Shown: piece by piece, positions 12,901 through 24,464 of the stretch
Position numbering within the stretch: position 1 is the stretch's first letter
Layout: each line of letters opens with the position of its first letter
Source of the DNA: Porogramme epimiltina
Taxonomy: Eukaryota; Basidiomycota; Agaricomycetes; Polyporales; Polyporaceae
Length of the DNA: 53,867 nucleotides
NCBI GenBank assembly: GCA_900155495.1
Contig: FTLJ01000211.1
Span: 1 to 53,867 of the forward strand
Direction: 5' to 3'
Notes under the pieces: model-generated
Databases searched by the model: none
Seen by the model: the letters and a program-made list of their open reading frames with translations, nothing else
Told to the model about the DNA's origin: nothing
Program-made: the position numbers and the translations under genes

Positions 12901-13875
12901 CACGCTCGCGCGCGTGTCGGGCGTGCCGTCTGTGCGAAGCTGCACAGTCTTCTTCCTGCCGGCCCGACCCGATGCGAGTTAGTCCTGAGCCCATATCTCC
13001 ACAAAAGATACAGGAAGACGCGGGAAGAAAGGGAGAAGAGCACGCACCCACCAGCAGGATGGTTCGACACGGAGAGGCGGACCCCAGCATTTTCGCGCGC
13101 GCAAGGCACAAGCGCGTATGCGTGGAGGAGGGTGAGGGCCTTCGCGTACTCGCGCTTCGCATTGCGCTCGAGCTCTTTGCGGCGGACGGGGAGGGGCTTG
13201 AACAGGCCCGCGACGGATACGGTCGTTCCTCGCTGTGACATATGTGAGCGTCGAGGGCGGGGAGAGCCTGCGCAGAGGGCGTGCGCGTACCTGGCGTGCC
13301 GCCTTTCCCCTCTTCTCCTTCAACTTCCCCGTTCGCTCGAACTCCAGGACGGTCCCTACAGGCGCCTCCGTGGCCGTCGCGGTCGTGACGGTGACGCACT
13401 CTGCGAGGGCGCAGAGGGACGAGAGCGCTTCGCCGCGGAAACCGAAAGTAGCGACGCTCTCAAGATCGGCAAAGGATGTAAGCTTGGAGGTATGATGTTT
13501 GAGGGCTATAGAAAGGTGCATTGAGTCCCGTGCGGAGACAGAGGACGCACGAAAGACGTACCAATGGAATGGTAGTCGTCCGGACGAATGCCACTCCCAT
13601 TATCGATGACTTCGAAGGACTCTAGCCCGTAGTCCTTGAAACGAACCTCTGGTGCACCTATTAAGGCATATTCTCCAAGAGAGGAAGACATGGGATTACG
13701 CACCAATGTTAGTAGCACCTGCATCGAGACTATTCTCGACGAGCTCCTTGACGGCAGTCTGGAGGTCGACCACGACCTGCCCCGAGGTAATCTTGTGAAT
13801 GGAGCCTCCGTCGAGAGCCTTGATGGCTGTCGCACCGGCCGAAGCCTGAGAAGAGCCTTGCGAATCGGTGGACAT
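9997..13875 (-). CDS. PMS1: DNA mismatch repair protein PMS1/PMS2 (MutL homologue)
   Basis: Twelve exons on the minus strand: 13875-13704, 13657-13562, 13505-13291, 13232-13048, 12955-12788, 12735-12618, 12564-12480, 12429-12350, 12292-10656, 10612-10428, 10368-10223, 10164-9997. All phases agree; 1084 residues. The N-terminal GHKL ATPase has [27 protein letters not shown] and [11 protein letters not shown]; the next region has FFFVNGRP and [20 protein letters not shown] long disordered, acidic linker fills most of exon 9. The C-terminal domain has GQFNLGFI, the metal-binding endonuclease motif [12 protein letters not shown] (DQHA-x2-E-x4-E), [11 protein letters not shown] and CPHGRP. These endonuclease motifs mark the PMS1/PMS2 subunit of MutL-alpha, which pairs with MLH1 and nicks DNA in the nucleus. 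The start is the ATG nearest the ATPase domain; an in-frame upstream ATG exists at 13998. Confidence 0.95.
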
Positions 13876-14611
13876 ATGGGTGACCCAGGAGGAAGAGACT
13901 AGGTAGGAAGGTGTGAGAGTAAGCCCAGGAAGGGAGGCAGAAGCATTAGCGATGTGAGTGTTTGGGAGGCGAGTTCCTTGGGGGGCCGTCGCGCGCACAG
14001 GCGACGAGGATGAGGGGGAAGAGAGAGTTGGATGAGGGCGGGAGGCCTGGCCCGAGGCTTACGGCACACCGGACGCGACACGCGTGACTCCCTCAGACGC
14101 GTCCGTCACGGGGTACGTAACGCGTCTGTCACATTCTCCACTACGCCCGCTGAGTCAGGCGCCCCTTTATCCGCTTAATCGCCCCTTGATTTGCTTCCGA
14201 GAGAGCATACGTCCGTGGTTTTCTAAACATGTTTTGTATTTCTGTCTTTCTTTTGATCGATGTCTAGCTATAGCTGGCCGTAACATCGACATCACAAAGG
14301 CCAAGAGTCGACTCGGATGCGATTAAAATTTCCTTCCCAAAGCCCTAATCGTACATGCGCCTTCTTTTTATCTAGTGGCCATCTTCAGACGCAAAAGCGA
14401 CGAAAAGGAGAAGGACAAGGGGGAGTGGTGGGCTGTGGCCTGGGTGAAAAGGCGGATTTTCCTATTTGGAATTGATGGCGCGATGGGCTGCTTACGTAAG
14501 GGAGGGGTTGAGGGCGGCTGCGGTGTCGCGGTTGGCCGACGCCGAGTGCCTGCAGAGGTTGCCCGACTTGTCCTCGACCGCGACCGTCTCCGACTGAGTC
14601 TGTCTTTTCCC
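13876..14611. promoter_or_regulatory. Shared intergenic region between divergent PMS1 and HAPSTR1-like genes
   Basis: A 736-base gap between two divergent start codons, so it must hold both promoters. No clear TATA box was seen at a convincing distance from either start. An open frame runs in from 14375 in phase with the HAPSTR1-like ATG. A longer N-terminus for that protein is therefore possible but is not supported by similarity. Confidence 0.5.
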
Positions 14612-15880
14612 ATGGAGTCTCTCAACCTCAACAACCTTGCAAGCTCCCTCCCCTCCTCCAGCTATGCCAATGCAGAGAAGGAGCTCACCAACAACTTCAG
14701 AGGTCCGTCCTCGTCTCCCGCTATCGCATGCCGCAGCCCCTCCCCATCCACCCATCCACCTCTCTTCTTCTCTTCTTCTACCTCTCCAGCAGCACGCCCA
14801 TGCCCTGGTCTTTCAATTGCCCTCTCCTCCGCCCGTCTCGATCACCACCTTCCCTGCGTCTCACATTTCCCGACTCATCGCTAATCTTCCCTTTCTCTCC
14901 CAGCTGCCGCTCTCAGCCTCACCACCCTCTTTCGCTCGTCCAAGGCGGCCTCCAAGCGTGCATACAACGCAGGATACTCCGCCGCATGCCACGACCTCCT
15001 CAGCATGATTCAGCAGGGCGTCTCGACCGACGTCGACCCCGGCCGAGAAGTCACCATCAGCCGTATCATGGACTATATCGAGGCACGCCTCGAGGCCATA
15101 AAGGCCCGCGAAGAAGAGGAAGACGAGGAGGAAGAGCGAGAGCGTGCCGCTAAGGCCGGACCGCCCCCTCCCACAGCATCCTCCGCCGCCCCTCCTTCAG
15201 CCCGCGCGACCGCACCTAAGCCCCCAACTACGACGGCGCCCAAGGCCCCTCACCCGACTCTTCCTGTAGTTCCGCAGTCACGGAGAGATCACGTACGTTC
15301 CATTCTTCCGTCCTCCGTCCTCCGCGCCCATGCCCACCTATATCTCCCATCACAGCCCACAGCAACGCCTCCGACGCCCTATACACCCACCACCCTCGAC
15401 CCTACCCGACCCTTCCCCTCCTCCGCCTCTCCGTCTCCTGCACTCGCCTCGCCCTCTCCCTCGTTCCTTCCCCTGCGCCCCGTCTCCGCCCAGCCCGCGT
15501 CATTCCCTTTCTCCCGCGGCTCCAAGGCCCGCCTCCTCCCCTCGCTCAACCCAAAGGACCTCGCGCCTTCCCCGTCCCCAGTCGCCTTCACCTTCGCCGA
15601 CGTCCCCGTCCCCGTCTCCGTCCCCGTTCCGGACGCCACGGAGACCGTGCCGGCGAAGCGCAGACGCGAGCCGGCGGACGCCGCCGCGCCGAACCCCGCC
15701 GAGGCGGGAGCCGCCGGCACGAGCCGCCGGCGGACCCGCAGCTGGCGCGCCGACCAGCACCATGCGCACCAACACCACGTTCAGAGCCACGGGCAGCAGC
15801 AGCAAGGGCAGCAGCAGGCCACGGATGCGATGGACGTCGAAGAGGAGGGGCCGCAGCGGAAGCGCGTGGCGCGGCGATGA
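14612..15880 (+). CDS. HAPSTR1-like (DUF4588) domain protein
   Basis: Exon 1 is 14612-14702 and exon 2 starts at 14904 after a CAG acceptor, phase 1 to phase 1. A possible third break (15293-15355, GTACGT to CACAG, 63 nt, no stop) would remove 21 residues in frame. The first 100 residues carry the recognisable block: ELTNNFRAAALSLTTLF, then KRAYNAGYSAACHDLL and a helix ending MDYIEARLEAIKAREE. A strongly acidic Glu run follows. This resembles the C16orf72/HAPSTR1 family, whose human member works with the ubiquitin ligase HUWE1 in stress responses; I infer only family membership here. The rest is Pro/Ser/Ala-rich, with an RRRTRSWR basic patch and a His/Gln-rich tail ending in QRKRVARR, possibly nuclear-localising. 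The fungal role is unknown. Confidence 0.7.
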
Positions 15881-17526
15881 GGTTGTCTGGTTTCTTGGTG
15901 GTAATAGAGGGCAGGATGGATGAGAGTGGGCAACGCGTGAGGAGAGGTCTAGGGATGGGCTAGGTATTAGGGAAGGATGTCGATGCGGCTCACGCAGAAT
16001 GCGTACGCGCTTCTTTCCTTCTTCACCCCACCCCTCCCTAATCTCGCCCCCACGCTTGCTAGTACTGGCACTCACCCCGCCCGCCCTCCTCGGCTCCGCA
16101 CTCGCACTTTCCCCGCGCACCCAGCCTGGACGCACGAGACTCAGAAGACATGACGCTCCTTCCGCATGACTGTATCGTTACCGTATAGCCGTATGTTCCA
16201 CGTATGTTTTGCGTAAACTTATGTCCCCCGCCGTGGCCGCAATTGTATAACACGCTCATTATCCCCTGCGTCGCGGCGTACTCGCCATATCTGCCCCTTC
16301 CCCTGTACGCAACCTTCGGACCGTCCAGCATCACTGCGGATATGCCAGTTTGTCTCCTGCGGGGTCGGGGCTCTGACGGAAACGGAAAGACGCCCCATGA
16401 TGAAGGTAGAGACTCGAGAGCACCTCGTTTAGGCAGTTAGGGGCGAAGAGCGCGACCTTCACGCCATGATACTGGATCTCCCTAGGGGGGGGCTCAGATA
16501 TACCCGCCACGTGAGGTTCTCTTTTTCTCGCAATCCGCGGCAACATAACCCTCCCCCCTGCCTCTATGTCTGATTTCCTTGCGCTGCTGAGTCGAGCTGC
16601 AGGCCTCGGAAGCAGTTACCCTAGTCCATGGCAACTCCAACGTTTGCGACTCGACTCAACGATCCAGACCACCCACGCAGGGACATTGTTCTTCGCGACA
16701 CCATCAAACGTGAGTGCTCCTGATATCTTGTGTCCATCGAAAGCCAATAACAGCATCAGTCTCGCACTACACATCGTCGACCGTTTCCGCAAGATGGTTC
16801 CTTGTCAAGGGTGTCGGCGCAGCAGATCTGTGAACATCGATACAATTACGCTCTGCTGATAAGACTGCCGAGGAGAGGATATGACAAAAGGGCGGACAAA
16901 AATCGTAGGGCTACAGGTTTCGACGCGGATACATCCTTAATACAGTAAGAGTCGTACACGACAATTAATTGGACTTAATAGTAGTAGTAAGATGATTTAT
17001 GCGTAGGTGCGATGAGCACCGCCGTCTTTAAGGCTCGGCCTGATCGATATCTAATTGCGCGGATCTACGCCATGGGCGGACGTAGGTCGTATTTAGTCAG
17101 ATATGATGGAGGATTTTGGCCACATACCAAACAGCTACCGCTAACGGGTAGGACCCCACTGCCTACTCTGCCCCCTCTATTGCTCCAGGGGGCGAGTCGA
17201 TAGGGACATCCACTACCGGGAGGTCTAAGGGAAGAGTGGTGGCCGTAGAAGAACGCCTCGTGGGTGCGGCAAAGTCCGCTAGGAGCTGAGATGAGAGAAA
17301 GAGGTGGCAGATACAGTCAGCGGTCGATTGCATCATGTTTGGGTCGCTTGAAAATGCGACCCCAAATGGGCGACTGTACCCACTCTAGCTACTCTGTCCT
17401 CCTCGCTGACAGGACTGATGCTTGCGTCAGCAAGCATAGAGGGAAACGAGAGAGCGGCACGCACCGTCTACACTCCACATAATTCCAAATCTTCTCCTCC
17501 CCGTCCATCTATCCGCGGCAAGATCG
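15881..17526. other. Intergenic region, no supported gene
   Basis: About 1.6 kb between the ends of two convergent genes. A 97-codon frame at 16566-16859 on plus has a splice donor-like site (GTGAGT) inside it and a serine/leucine-rich start, but no motif I recognise. I do not call it a gene. Nothing else stands out. Confidence 0.4.
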
Positions 17527-18918
17527 TCAACCTCCACCACACCGGGGCTGCATCAAGCGAGAACCCACCCAGATCGCCAGCGCACTCATAATCAGCGCGA
17601 CATTGTTTCGCCATTCCGGTTCTTCTTCCTCGACCGGTGGACGCCGGCAATCTAGCATACGGCACGCGAAGTTGGGAAGCACAGGGATGAACACAAACTC
17701 CCCGTCTTCGACTGGCACGTATTGCCCGATATTGCCTGCCGGAATACCCCACGCCGTCTCCCAAGGGGTGCCCGCGTGCAGGGTAGAAGCATGGACAAGG
17801 ACACCAAGTGTGAACGCGTCGCCATCCGAGACGCATACACGCACCTCATTCGCCCTGTGGGCACAGAGCGTCAGCACGTGACCGTTCACATAGTGTCCAA
17901 GAGGACATCGTGGTAGGGGGGAGCCCGAGCGCGAGAAGGGACGTACCCAGTACGGGCGGCGAGAGCGCGTGCGGCCGCGACCACCGGGCGAGAGACGGGA
18001 CAGTCTCCCAAGAAGGTTTCCGCGACTGTGTAGTCCGAGGTGAGAGAAACGAGACACGGGATAATCGAAGGGTTGGACGCGAGCGTCGCGAACACCTCCT
18101 CAGGTGACCCGAGAAGCATATCTGTATGCAAAGAGAGGAGAGCGTGCTAGTCAGCACGCGGGCTGGCGGGGGGGAATCGGGTGCGAGAGACGGATTATAC
18201 CTTTGATTCTGACGCTGCGGTCGTGGTAGAACACAGCGTAGTGGACGGTCGCGGAGAGGGCGGTGGCGCGTTCCGGATCGCTGCTTGGGTGCGGGAAGAC
18301 AATGGGATCGTGTTCGGACGCTATGCAGAGGTCTGGGACGACAGTGACATCCTTGTTCGGATTCTGGGAGCATAGGCGGTCCATGGTCCCTAGGATACAT
18401 TCGAGGACGGTCTGGGGCGAGAAGAGACAGACCTGCTTGTCCTACAGTCGACCGTTGGGAGCTCATTGATCAGCATGCAATATTATGAGGCGCAAGCTCA
18501 GGTTGAACAACGTACCCATGACTGGAGTGTGTAACGGAAATGTTGGATTCGACGAAAGGTCGCGCACGTGACTTCATCGTCGCGATGGCCATTGCCAAAG
18601 TTATCGTACGAGTTAGGGGTGAAGGTAGTGTGTGGAATTCGAAGAGATATGCGGACGCCCATCAAGTTGAGGTCGTCTGAGGTAGCGTTGTGCGAGTGGA
18701 TACGCTGCATACAAATCTTGTAAGACAGATGGGAAAGAAGATGAACGATGACGGACCTTAGGACTAGGCGGTTCTAAAGAACGCATAGCATGACGAAGGG
18801 TAGACCGGAGCACGTCGTAAGCGTACCATAACCAATGAAAGGGGTTGATTCCTCTAAAGCGTACTAGTCGCATACGATGTGGCCCCGTCCAATAGATTAT
18901 CGAAACAGAGGATGGCAT
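17527..18918 (-). CDS. Hypothetical protein, member of a local orphan family
   Basis: Five exons on minus: 18918-18757, 18716-18516, 18441-18201, 18121-17890, 17854-17527; phases agree and give 387 residues. I do not recognise the family. Visible landmarks are an aromatic N-terminus (YWTGPHRMRLVRFRGINPFHW), a middle part with HYAVFYHDRSVRIKG, and EVRVCVSDGDAFTLG opening exon 5. Near the end, NVALIMSALAIWVGSRLM is a hydrophobic stretch that could be a single C-terminal membrane anchor after an acidic patch. The exon 3-4-5 landmarks recur in a broken copy near 45.1-45.8 kb, and the last one again near 49.9 kb. The first ATG was chosen because it opens exon 1 in phase; upstream exons in 18.9-19.3 kb cannot be excluded. 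Confidence 0.65.
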
Positions 18919-20038
18919 GGATGGAGGATGGCGGAGGTGAGTGCTGTGGGGTGGAAACGGAATATGAGTTATGTTATGACGAGGAAACGGTTGCGGTGAG
19001 TACCGGTGAAGCAACAGGACGAAACGGGTTCGAGGAAAATGGCTAACTGACTAAGCTACACTCTCGCCGGGTGTTTGATTGCCTCCAAATTCCAATTCTT
19101 CTCTGCGTGCCGTCGACTGAGGTTGTCCTAGTTGTGTCCGCCGTAGGATATGACGAAGCAGAGCCTGCAGGGGTATGGTTATAGTGGATGACGGTGCTGG
19201 GGACGAGTCAGTCAGGAGCCAGGACTGAGAGGCACTCGTCAAGACCAAGAGGCACGGGCTCGGGCGGACGCCAACCATGGCGGCTTTGGCGTTCGCTGAC
19301 TAATCATTTTTCTCGATGACATCATCATGACGTAGCGCGGCCGCAGTGCGCACCTTCCTACCTGAGTCCTGACGAGTGCCGACGCAGGTACCGACTCTGG
19401 TGGCTGGACCAGGCTTTCCTGTCGTGTTTAGAATAATTCGAGCGACTCGTTTCTCCTACCCTCCATACCTCTCCTATCTTCAGTTTTCTCATGCTCGATG
19501 ACAGGCAAATTATCAATGGGCGCGACGTGCATTGAAGGGGGAGCGTCACTGTGGACCGGGCGCTGTGTCGCTTAGGGGCATCGTTTCTTTTGCCAGAGAT
19601 GTGATTATCAGGGTGGTTATTAACGTGGATAGTACGCAGATGATGAGCGGCAGGGTAGAGGATGATGGAGCTGCTGCTACTGTACGCGCCTTTTTCGCTT
19701 CCCAACGCTCCTCGCTCCGATGGCCTTGCCATCTCCTTGTAGCATGCTAGAAATGGTCTCTGTGGCACCCATCTTTACACATCCCTCCCCGGATAGTTGG
19801 GAACTAGAAGGTGTGGCACTTGCCCTCCAGGATGTCGTTGCTATCCCGCGTGTTCCACGTATATGCGCATGTCTTTGGAATATAGGCTTGGCTACTACGC
19901 CCTACTGCAGCAATTCTATACAGCCCATTCACAACCATTTCTACCGCTGTTACACCACCCATTGGACCGTTACAACCTATCAATGCACGATCCTCCGACC
20001 AACATTCCTTGTGTCCTTCCCCCGCTCACAATTCATAG
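18919..20038. other. Intergenic region, no supported gene
   Basis: Lies between the orphan gene start and the end of the F-box/WD40 gene. Minus-strand open frames at 19278-19051 and 19768-19358 have no recognised motif. The first could be an upstream exon of the orphan gene, but I found no matching donor and acceptor pair. It probably contains the orphan gene promoter. Confidence 0.35.
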
Positions 20039-22619
20039 TCACCACCACCGCAACGTCCCGTCCACAAGCTCGTGCATCGGTGATATCCGTACCGTTCCAT
20101 CCCAAAACGCAGAAACCAGAAACCTTCCATCTGCTGAGAAGGTGTGCTTGGCAATGAGGGGTATGCGTCCGAACCTGTGTATTTCCGTGACGAATATCCC
20201 CTCACGTACGCCCCACAGCTGAAGAGCGTACTCTGTAGTGGATACGGCGACGTACTGTCCATCCAGTGATATTGCTAGAGGAGATCCCACATGGAGCAGG
20301 TCAGGTACCTCGAACTTTGACAAGGTCGTCCCAGTGGTGGTATCCGAAATATACACCTCGCCAGTAGAGAAATTGAGGCTATGCTCGGACAGCATGTCGC
20401 GGCGCCTCCACACAACGTAATTCCTGCACGGCGATAAGGCAGACATTGGGGGTCCCTCTGAGAGTGTTGAGCGCATCTCCGGCTCGTGTGCTAGCTGTAC
20501 AGAGAGGAGGATCTGGCCTGTCGCGGTATTCCAGTGGAAGCAGCGGCCTAGGTTGTCCACGGCTATCAGTGTCGTTCCGTCGTCGTTGAATGCGATGATG
20601 TCAATCTGAGTCGTATTGTCTTTCCCGTCACCCACGAGCAGCTCGGCATGAAGCTGACCGGTATGGAAATCCCAAAGGAGTGGGTTGCCGGAGGCTCCAC
20701 ATGACAGGAGCAATTGATTGTCGGGGGAGACGACTAGGTGATTGATCTCTGAGAGTATGTGGGGAGAAACGATGTGGAGAGGCTCGAACGTGCAGGCATC
20801 CCAAATTACAATGGAGAACGCCGGAGGTAATTTCGGATAAGGAGGATATTCAGGCGGGGTTGTAGCGATGATGAGGGTAGCACCATCCAGAGACCATACG
20901 AGGGTCGCAACGCCGGTTTCTAAGCCGTGTTCAGGACGTAGAGGTTTCCTGAGGTCGATTGTACCTGACCGCTCCCCATTTAAGGCGTCCCAGATGTAGA
21001 CGAAGGTTCCTGTAGTATGTGCCGATGCCACGCGTTCTCCGCTGGGGGTAAACGCCAGTAGCTTCACTGGGAGAGGTGTAATTGTCCACTGGTGGATGGG
21101 GTTGCGAGAATTGAGGTCCCAAAAGATGACCGTAGAGTCTCTGTGGCCCGCCATCGTCGCAACTACGTTTGTGTGCGCGTATACGCACAAAGCAATTATG
21201 TTGATGTGTCCGACGTGCCCCATTGAGCCTGAAGCATCGCTGGCTTTTGATCAAATGTCAGCGTTGATATGCATAGTTTTGGAAGTCTAGCTGAACCTAC
21301 CATCCCAAGAAAACTCAAACCTCGGGAATGTATCGCTGTCGAGTGAGGGGAAACTGCTCCTCAGCGCTGGGATGATCCATTGGTGTAGAAGATTACTCTT
21401 TACTCCGGGTAAATAGAACCTTGTGGTGACCCTGCCAGAGAATAAAGGTCCAAGGAGAACGCCTTCCATATCACGTCCATATTCCTTTAGGTCATTGGAG
21501 AAAAACTGTTCCCTTATTCCGAGTATGCCCATCCCATGGAGTACAAATTCGATCTCTTTTAGGGCAGGATGAGGGAAGTCTAGTCGCAAAAAAGTTCGTG
21601 CTTCCCGGAAGTAGGAAACCATGGTGTCTGAGGAGCATCTGATAGCCAGCCTGACAGTCCGGAGGCAAGGGAAATCCCGGATGGTCAAGCGGGAGAACTC
21701 TACAAAATAATTAAGAAGATTTTCCTGCTTGGCGAATAAACAATGCTCACGGCTTCCTTCTATCCTGGAATTGACAGTGAAGGAGAGCTCCTCCAGATGA
21801 CAAAAAATCCCAGGGTAGCATTCCAACAGCTTATAAAATATCAGGAGGCCTGCATTCCCATAAACCCGCGGACGAGACACCTATAATGCGCCCCGAGAAT
21901 TGAAGGCATGAGTTACTTAAATTCAAAGAGTGGGTACGCACCACTAAGTTGGACAGAAGGAGGCGCTTTGACATTCTGTCCACCATGGTCTTCTCAGTCG
22001 TTCCTTCGAGGTTGATAGGGCGGGGAGCAGAACGAATGTCGGTACATTCCAGTTCTTGGAGCCTTGATTTCGGAAAACAGGAGATGAGCCTCAGAAGATC
22101 TGAGGCACTTCGAAACGATATATCCTGGAGGACCAACTTTCGCAAGGAGGTACATAGGGCAATGCATCCCAGACTGATAGGGCGCATGCTCCATGCTGAA
22201 ATGGGGATCTTTGTGGGATCTCCGACCAGTCGCAACGTATGGATGTTTGATAATTGGGGTATCAGGGCAATTATTGCGGACTCGTAGAATGAGCCTCCTT
22301 CGGTCGAGTTCCACGTACAGGAAAGGCTGAGACAATGGACCAGGTCTCGGAGGATCGGGGTGCTAGTGAATACAGCACAAATATTGTGAAATTGGAACAG
22401 ATGCTCAATGAAAATTGATCGAAAGAGATGAAACCGGCTGCGAGGTAGCCATGATTTGCAGACTATTGCACACTTTGCCGCAACCCGAAGGTCGTGAGGG
22501 GTCGGGGGCCCAGGCGATTGGCTCTTCAGTCGGATCGCATACGACCTAGGGTCCACGAGTGGGAATACGACGCGATCGATGATCGCCTCCTGGATTTCGG
22601 TGGGGAACTTGGCAGTCAT
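20039..22619 (-). CDS. F-box-like and WD40 repeat protein, probable single fused gene
   Basis: Exons on minus: 22619-21942, 21880-21301, 21243-20039; 820 residues if spliced as one gene. Residues 1-50 (FPTEIQEAIIDRVVFPL, later AIVCKSWLPRSRFHLF) look like the F-box-like start of mushroom proteins. About 370 residues of leucine-rich filler follow without a firm family. Exon 3 is a WD40 region with repeats such as STVIFWDLNSRNP, TFVYIWDALNGERSG and NPLLWDFHTGQL, probably six or seven blades. F-box proteins usually recruit substrates to SCF ubiquitin ligases, with WD40 blades as the substrate reader; that role is inferred. The join uses a 57-nt intron (21300-21244) with GTAGGT donor and a weak AAAAG acceptor. 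Without it there would be two genes only 64 bases apart, the second starting at 21223. Confidence 0.7.
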
Positions 22620-22836
22620 GTCCACAGTGGATTATGTGCCGACTTCGAGAGCAGGGGTGTTTCTGAGAAGCAGGAAGCCTGGCGAGGTGGACTGAGGATG
22701 GGCGATGGCGCGTTCAATCCGGAGCCCGATCATCCTAAGCCGAGCGTATTGATAAGCCGATGACTCCAGTCCTCTCAGGGGACTCACACAAAGCGTCTAT
22801 AAAATGATAAATTTACAAATGTGGCTGTGCGAGAAC

Positions 22837-22908
22837 AGCAACTTGACGCAGTGGAAGCGTGCAGGGCTCATAACCCTGAAGTCCCTGGATCGAAACCAGG
22901 AGTTGCTA
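22837..22908 (+). tRNA. Initiator tRNA-Met (CAT)
   Basis: A full cloverleaf: 7-bp acceptor stem AGCAACT/AGTTGCT, 4-bp D stem ACGC/GCGT, anticodon stem CAGGG/CCCTG around loop CTCATAA, and T stem CCTGG/CCAGG around ATCGAAA, with an A discriminator. The three G:C pairs next to the anticodon loop and the ATCGAAA T loop (A54 instead of T54) are the marks of eukaryotic initiator rather than elongator tRNA. No intron. Confidence 0.95.
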
Positions 22909-22918
22909 TCAAGCACAA

Positions 22919-22925
22919 TTTTTTT
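22919..22925 (+). terminator. RNA polymerase III terminator
   Basis: A run of seven T starting 11 bases after the tRNA discriminator base, the usual Pol III stop. Confidence 0.85.
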
Positions 22926-23148
22926 CTGTTAGAATGAGTGACGCATACCACCCCATCCATTTGTCTCAGCTATCGTGGGCAGATCGGCACGCAATATGGT
23001 TACCACATGCTGCCCCAAGTCCCTCGAACTAATCTCACTGGACTGTCCCTGATGTGCCTTGTAGGAAGCTTAGCAAAGAGGAGAGATCGTAGACATTTTG
23101 CGCTGCTATAACACGTATGTAACTGTTTATATATTGACATCAATGGCT

Positions 23149-24464
23149 TTAGACGTCTCCACCATCAACGCTTGACTTCTCATCCAAAGTCCCCAGGGCG
23201 GTCCCCGACGGCTGATGCTTCAAAAAGCTCGCCGTAGCGACAGACCACGACAAGTCTTCGGCCACACCCGTGCCGGCGCTCCCCTTTTCCGCCTCCGATG
23301 TGCCCTGGGTTGAGCCGCCGCCGTAGAACTTAAGCACGGCAGGGAGCTCGTGAGCGCCTGCTGCGCCCTCGGGGCCGCTCCAGCACCAGATGGTCGCAAG
23401 GAGTGCGCCGACGATGCTAGTGTACGTGTTGACGAGGTAGACGTACCCGCCCACAATGAAGTTGGAGTCGTTGAAGGCGAAGGAGAGCTGCGCGACGTTG
23501 AGGAAGACAGGGAAAGTAAAGTTGCACGCTGCGATCCAGAAGAGCGCACGCAGGCGGGAGACGTACGATGCTATGTATTGTGAGGGCGGGCGGTCAGAGA
23601 TGGACGATGCGATGAAGGAGAAAGGGGGAACGAAACTTACAGCGAGTCGAGCCTCGCTTCGCCGTTACACATGAGGAAGGCACGGGGCTGTTACTGCCTG
23701 ATGTCCCTTGCCAAATGCGGAACAGGAAGAGCGCAGATGCGAACCTGCCGAAGTGTGCACGGCGTCAGGAATCAGAATAAAGGTTAAAAGCAGCGAAATG
23801 CACCCACGCAGTGTCGAATGTCTGCAAGAACCACTCCGCGCGGGTGCCTGGGAGCGACCACGCGATCTGTCCCACAGCGAGCTGCGGTTCCGGAGAGTGC
23901 AGCGCAATGGTGACGAGCTTCGAAAACGCATAGCCGATGTTTGCCGCGCGTCCGACCTTGAAGAGCACGATGGGTACGTAGACGGCCGCGCACCACAAGC
24001 GCGAGAGGCGGGATGGCGGGTATGCAGCGAGCACCCGCACGATGAGCGTGCCCTCAGCAAAGAGAGGTGCGAAGAACATGAGGAAGACGAGAGTGAGCGT
24101 GAGCGCGCCGTGAACCGTTTCTCCAAGGATAGCGGCCATCTAGCAGAGAAATGTGTGAGTATGGGGTGTGTGAGCGCGTAGAGAATGGTGAAGATACCTC
24201 GCAGGAAATCCCTAGCACGCCCTCCGTGAAGCCGAGGAGGATGGACGTCACATTGAGTAGAAAGATGGGTTTCCGACGGAGAGCGGGCGTAGAGAAGAAA
24301 AAGAGAATGACGGTAATCGGGACGAGCATCGCAGTGCATATGCACCCAATGACGAGGAATGTTAACGAAGGCTGGATGATAGCAATGTAGTTGAGACCAG
24401 GAGGGGGTGGCGGCGGAGATATAAACGAAGGGCTGGACATGGCGGATTGAGGCGGTTGTTCCAT
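23149..24464 (-). CDS. Seven-transmembrane protein of unknown function
   Basis: Exons on minus: 24464-24198, 24139-23808, 23744-23641, 23570-23149; 374 residues, phases consistent. Seven hydrophobic segments can be read. They begin near FLVIGCICTAMLVP, FLLNVTSILLGFTEG, LTLVFLMFFAPLFAEG, CAAVYVPIVLFKVG, FASALFLFRIW, FWIAACNFTFPVFLN and YVYLVNTYTSIVGALL. The N-terminus has a poly-Pro run and the C-terminal tail is about 80 polar residues, a receptor-like topology. I do not recognise a named family, so I do not call it a receptor. The end of exon 3 is uncertain: the strong GTAAGT donor at 23640 was used, but an earlier phase-1 donor after the RIWQGTSG part would shorten the protein and still read on. 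Confidence 0.7.

Noticed and set aside
15379..16135. Minus-strand frames over the HAPSTR1-like gene
   Set aside because: Glycine/glutamate/arginine-rich shadows of the Pro/Ser/Ala-rich plus-strand coding sequence.
16566..16859. 97-codon frame starting MSDFLALLSRAAG
   Set aside because: A splice donor lies inside, but no downstream exon gives a coherent protein, and no motif is recognised.
23149..24464. Calling this gene a Ste3-type pheromone receptor
   Set aside because: Seven helices fit, but I see no family-specific motif, and no pheromone precursor gene nearby.
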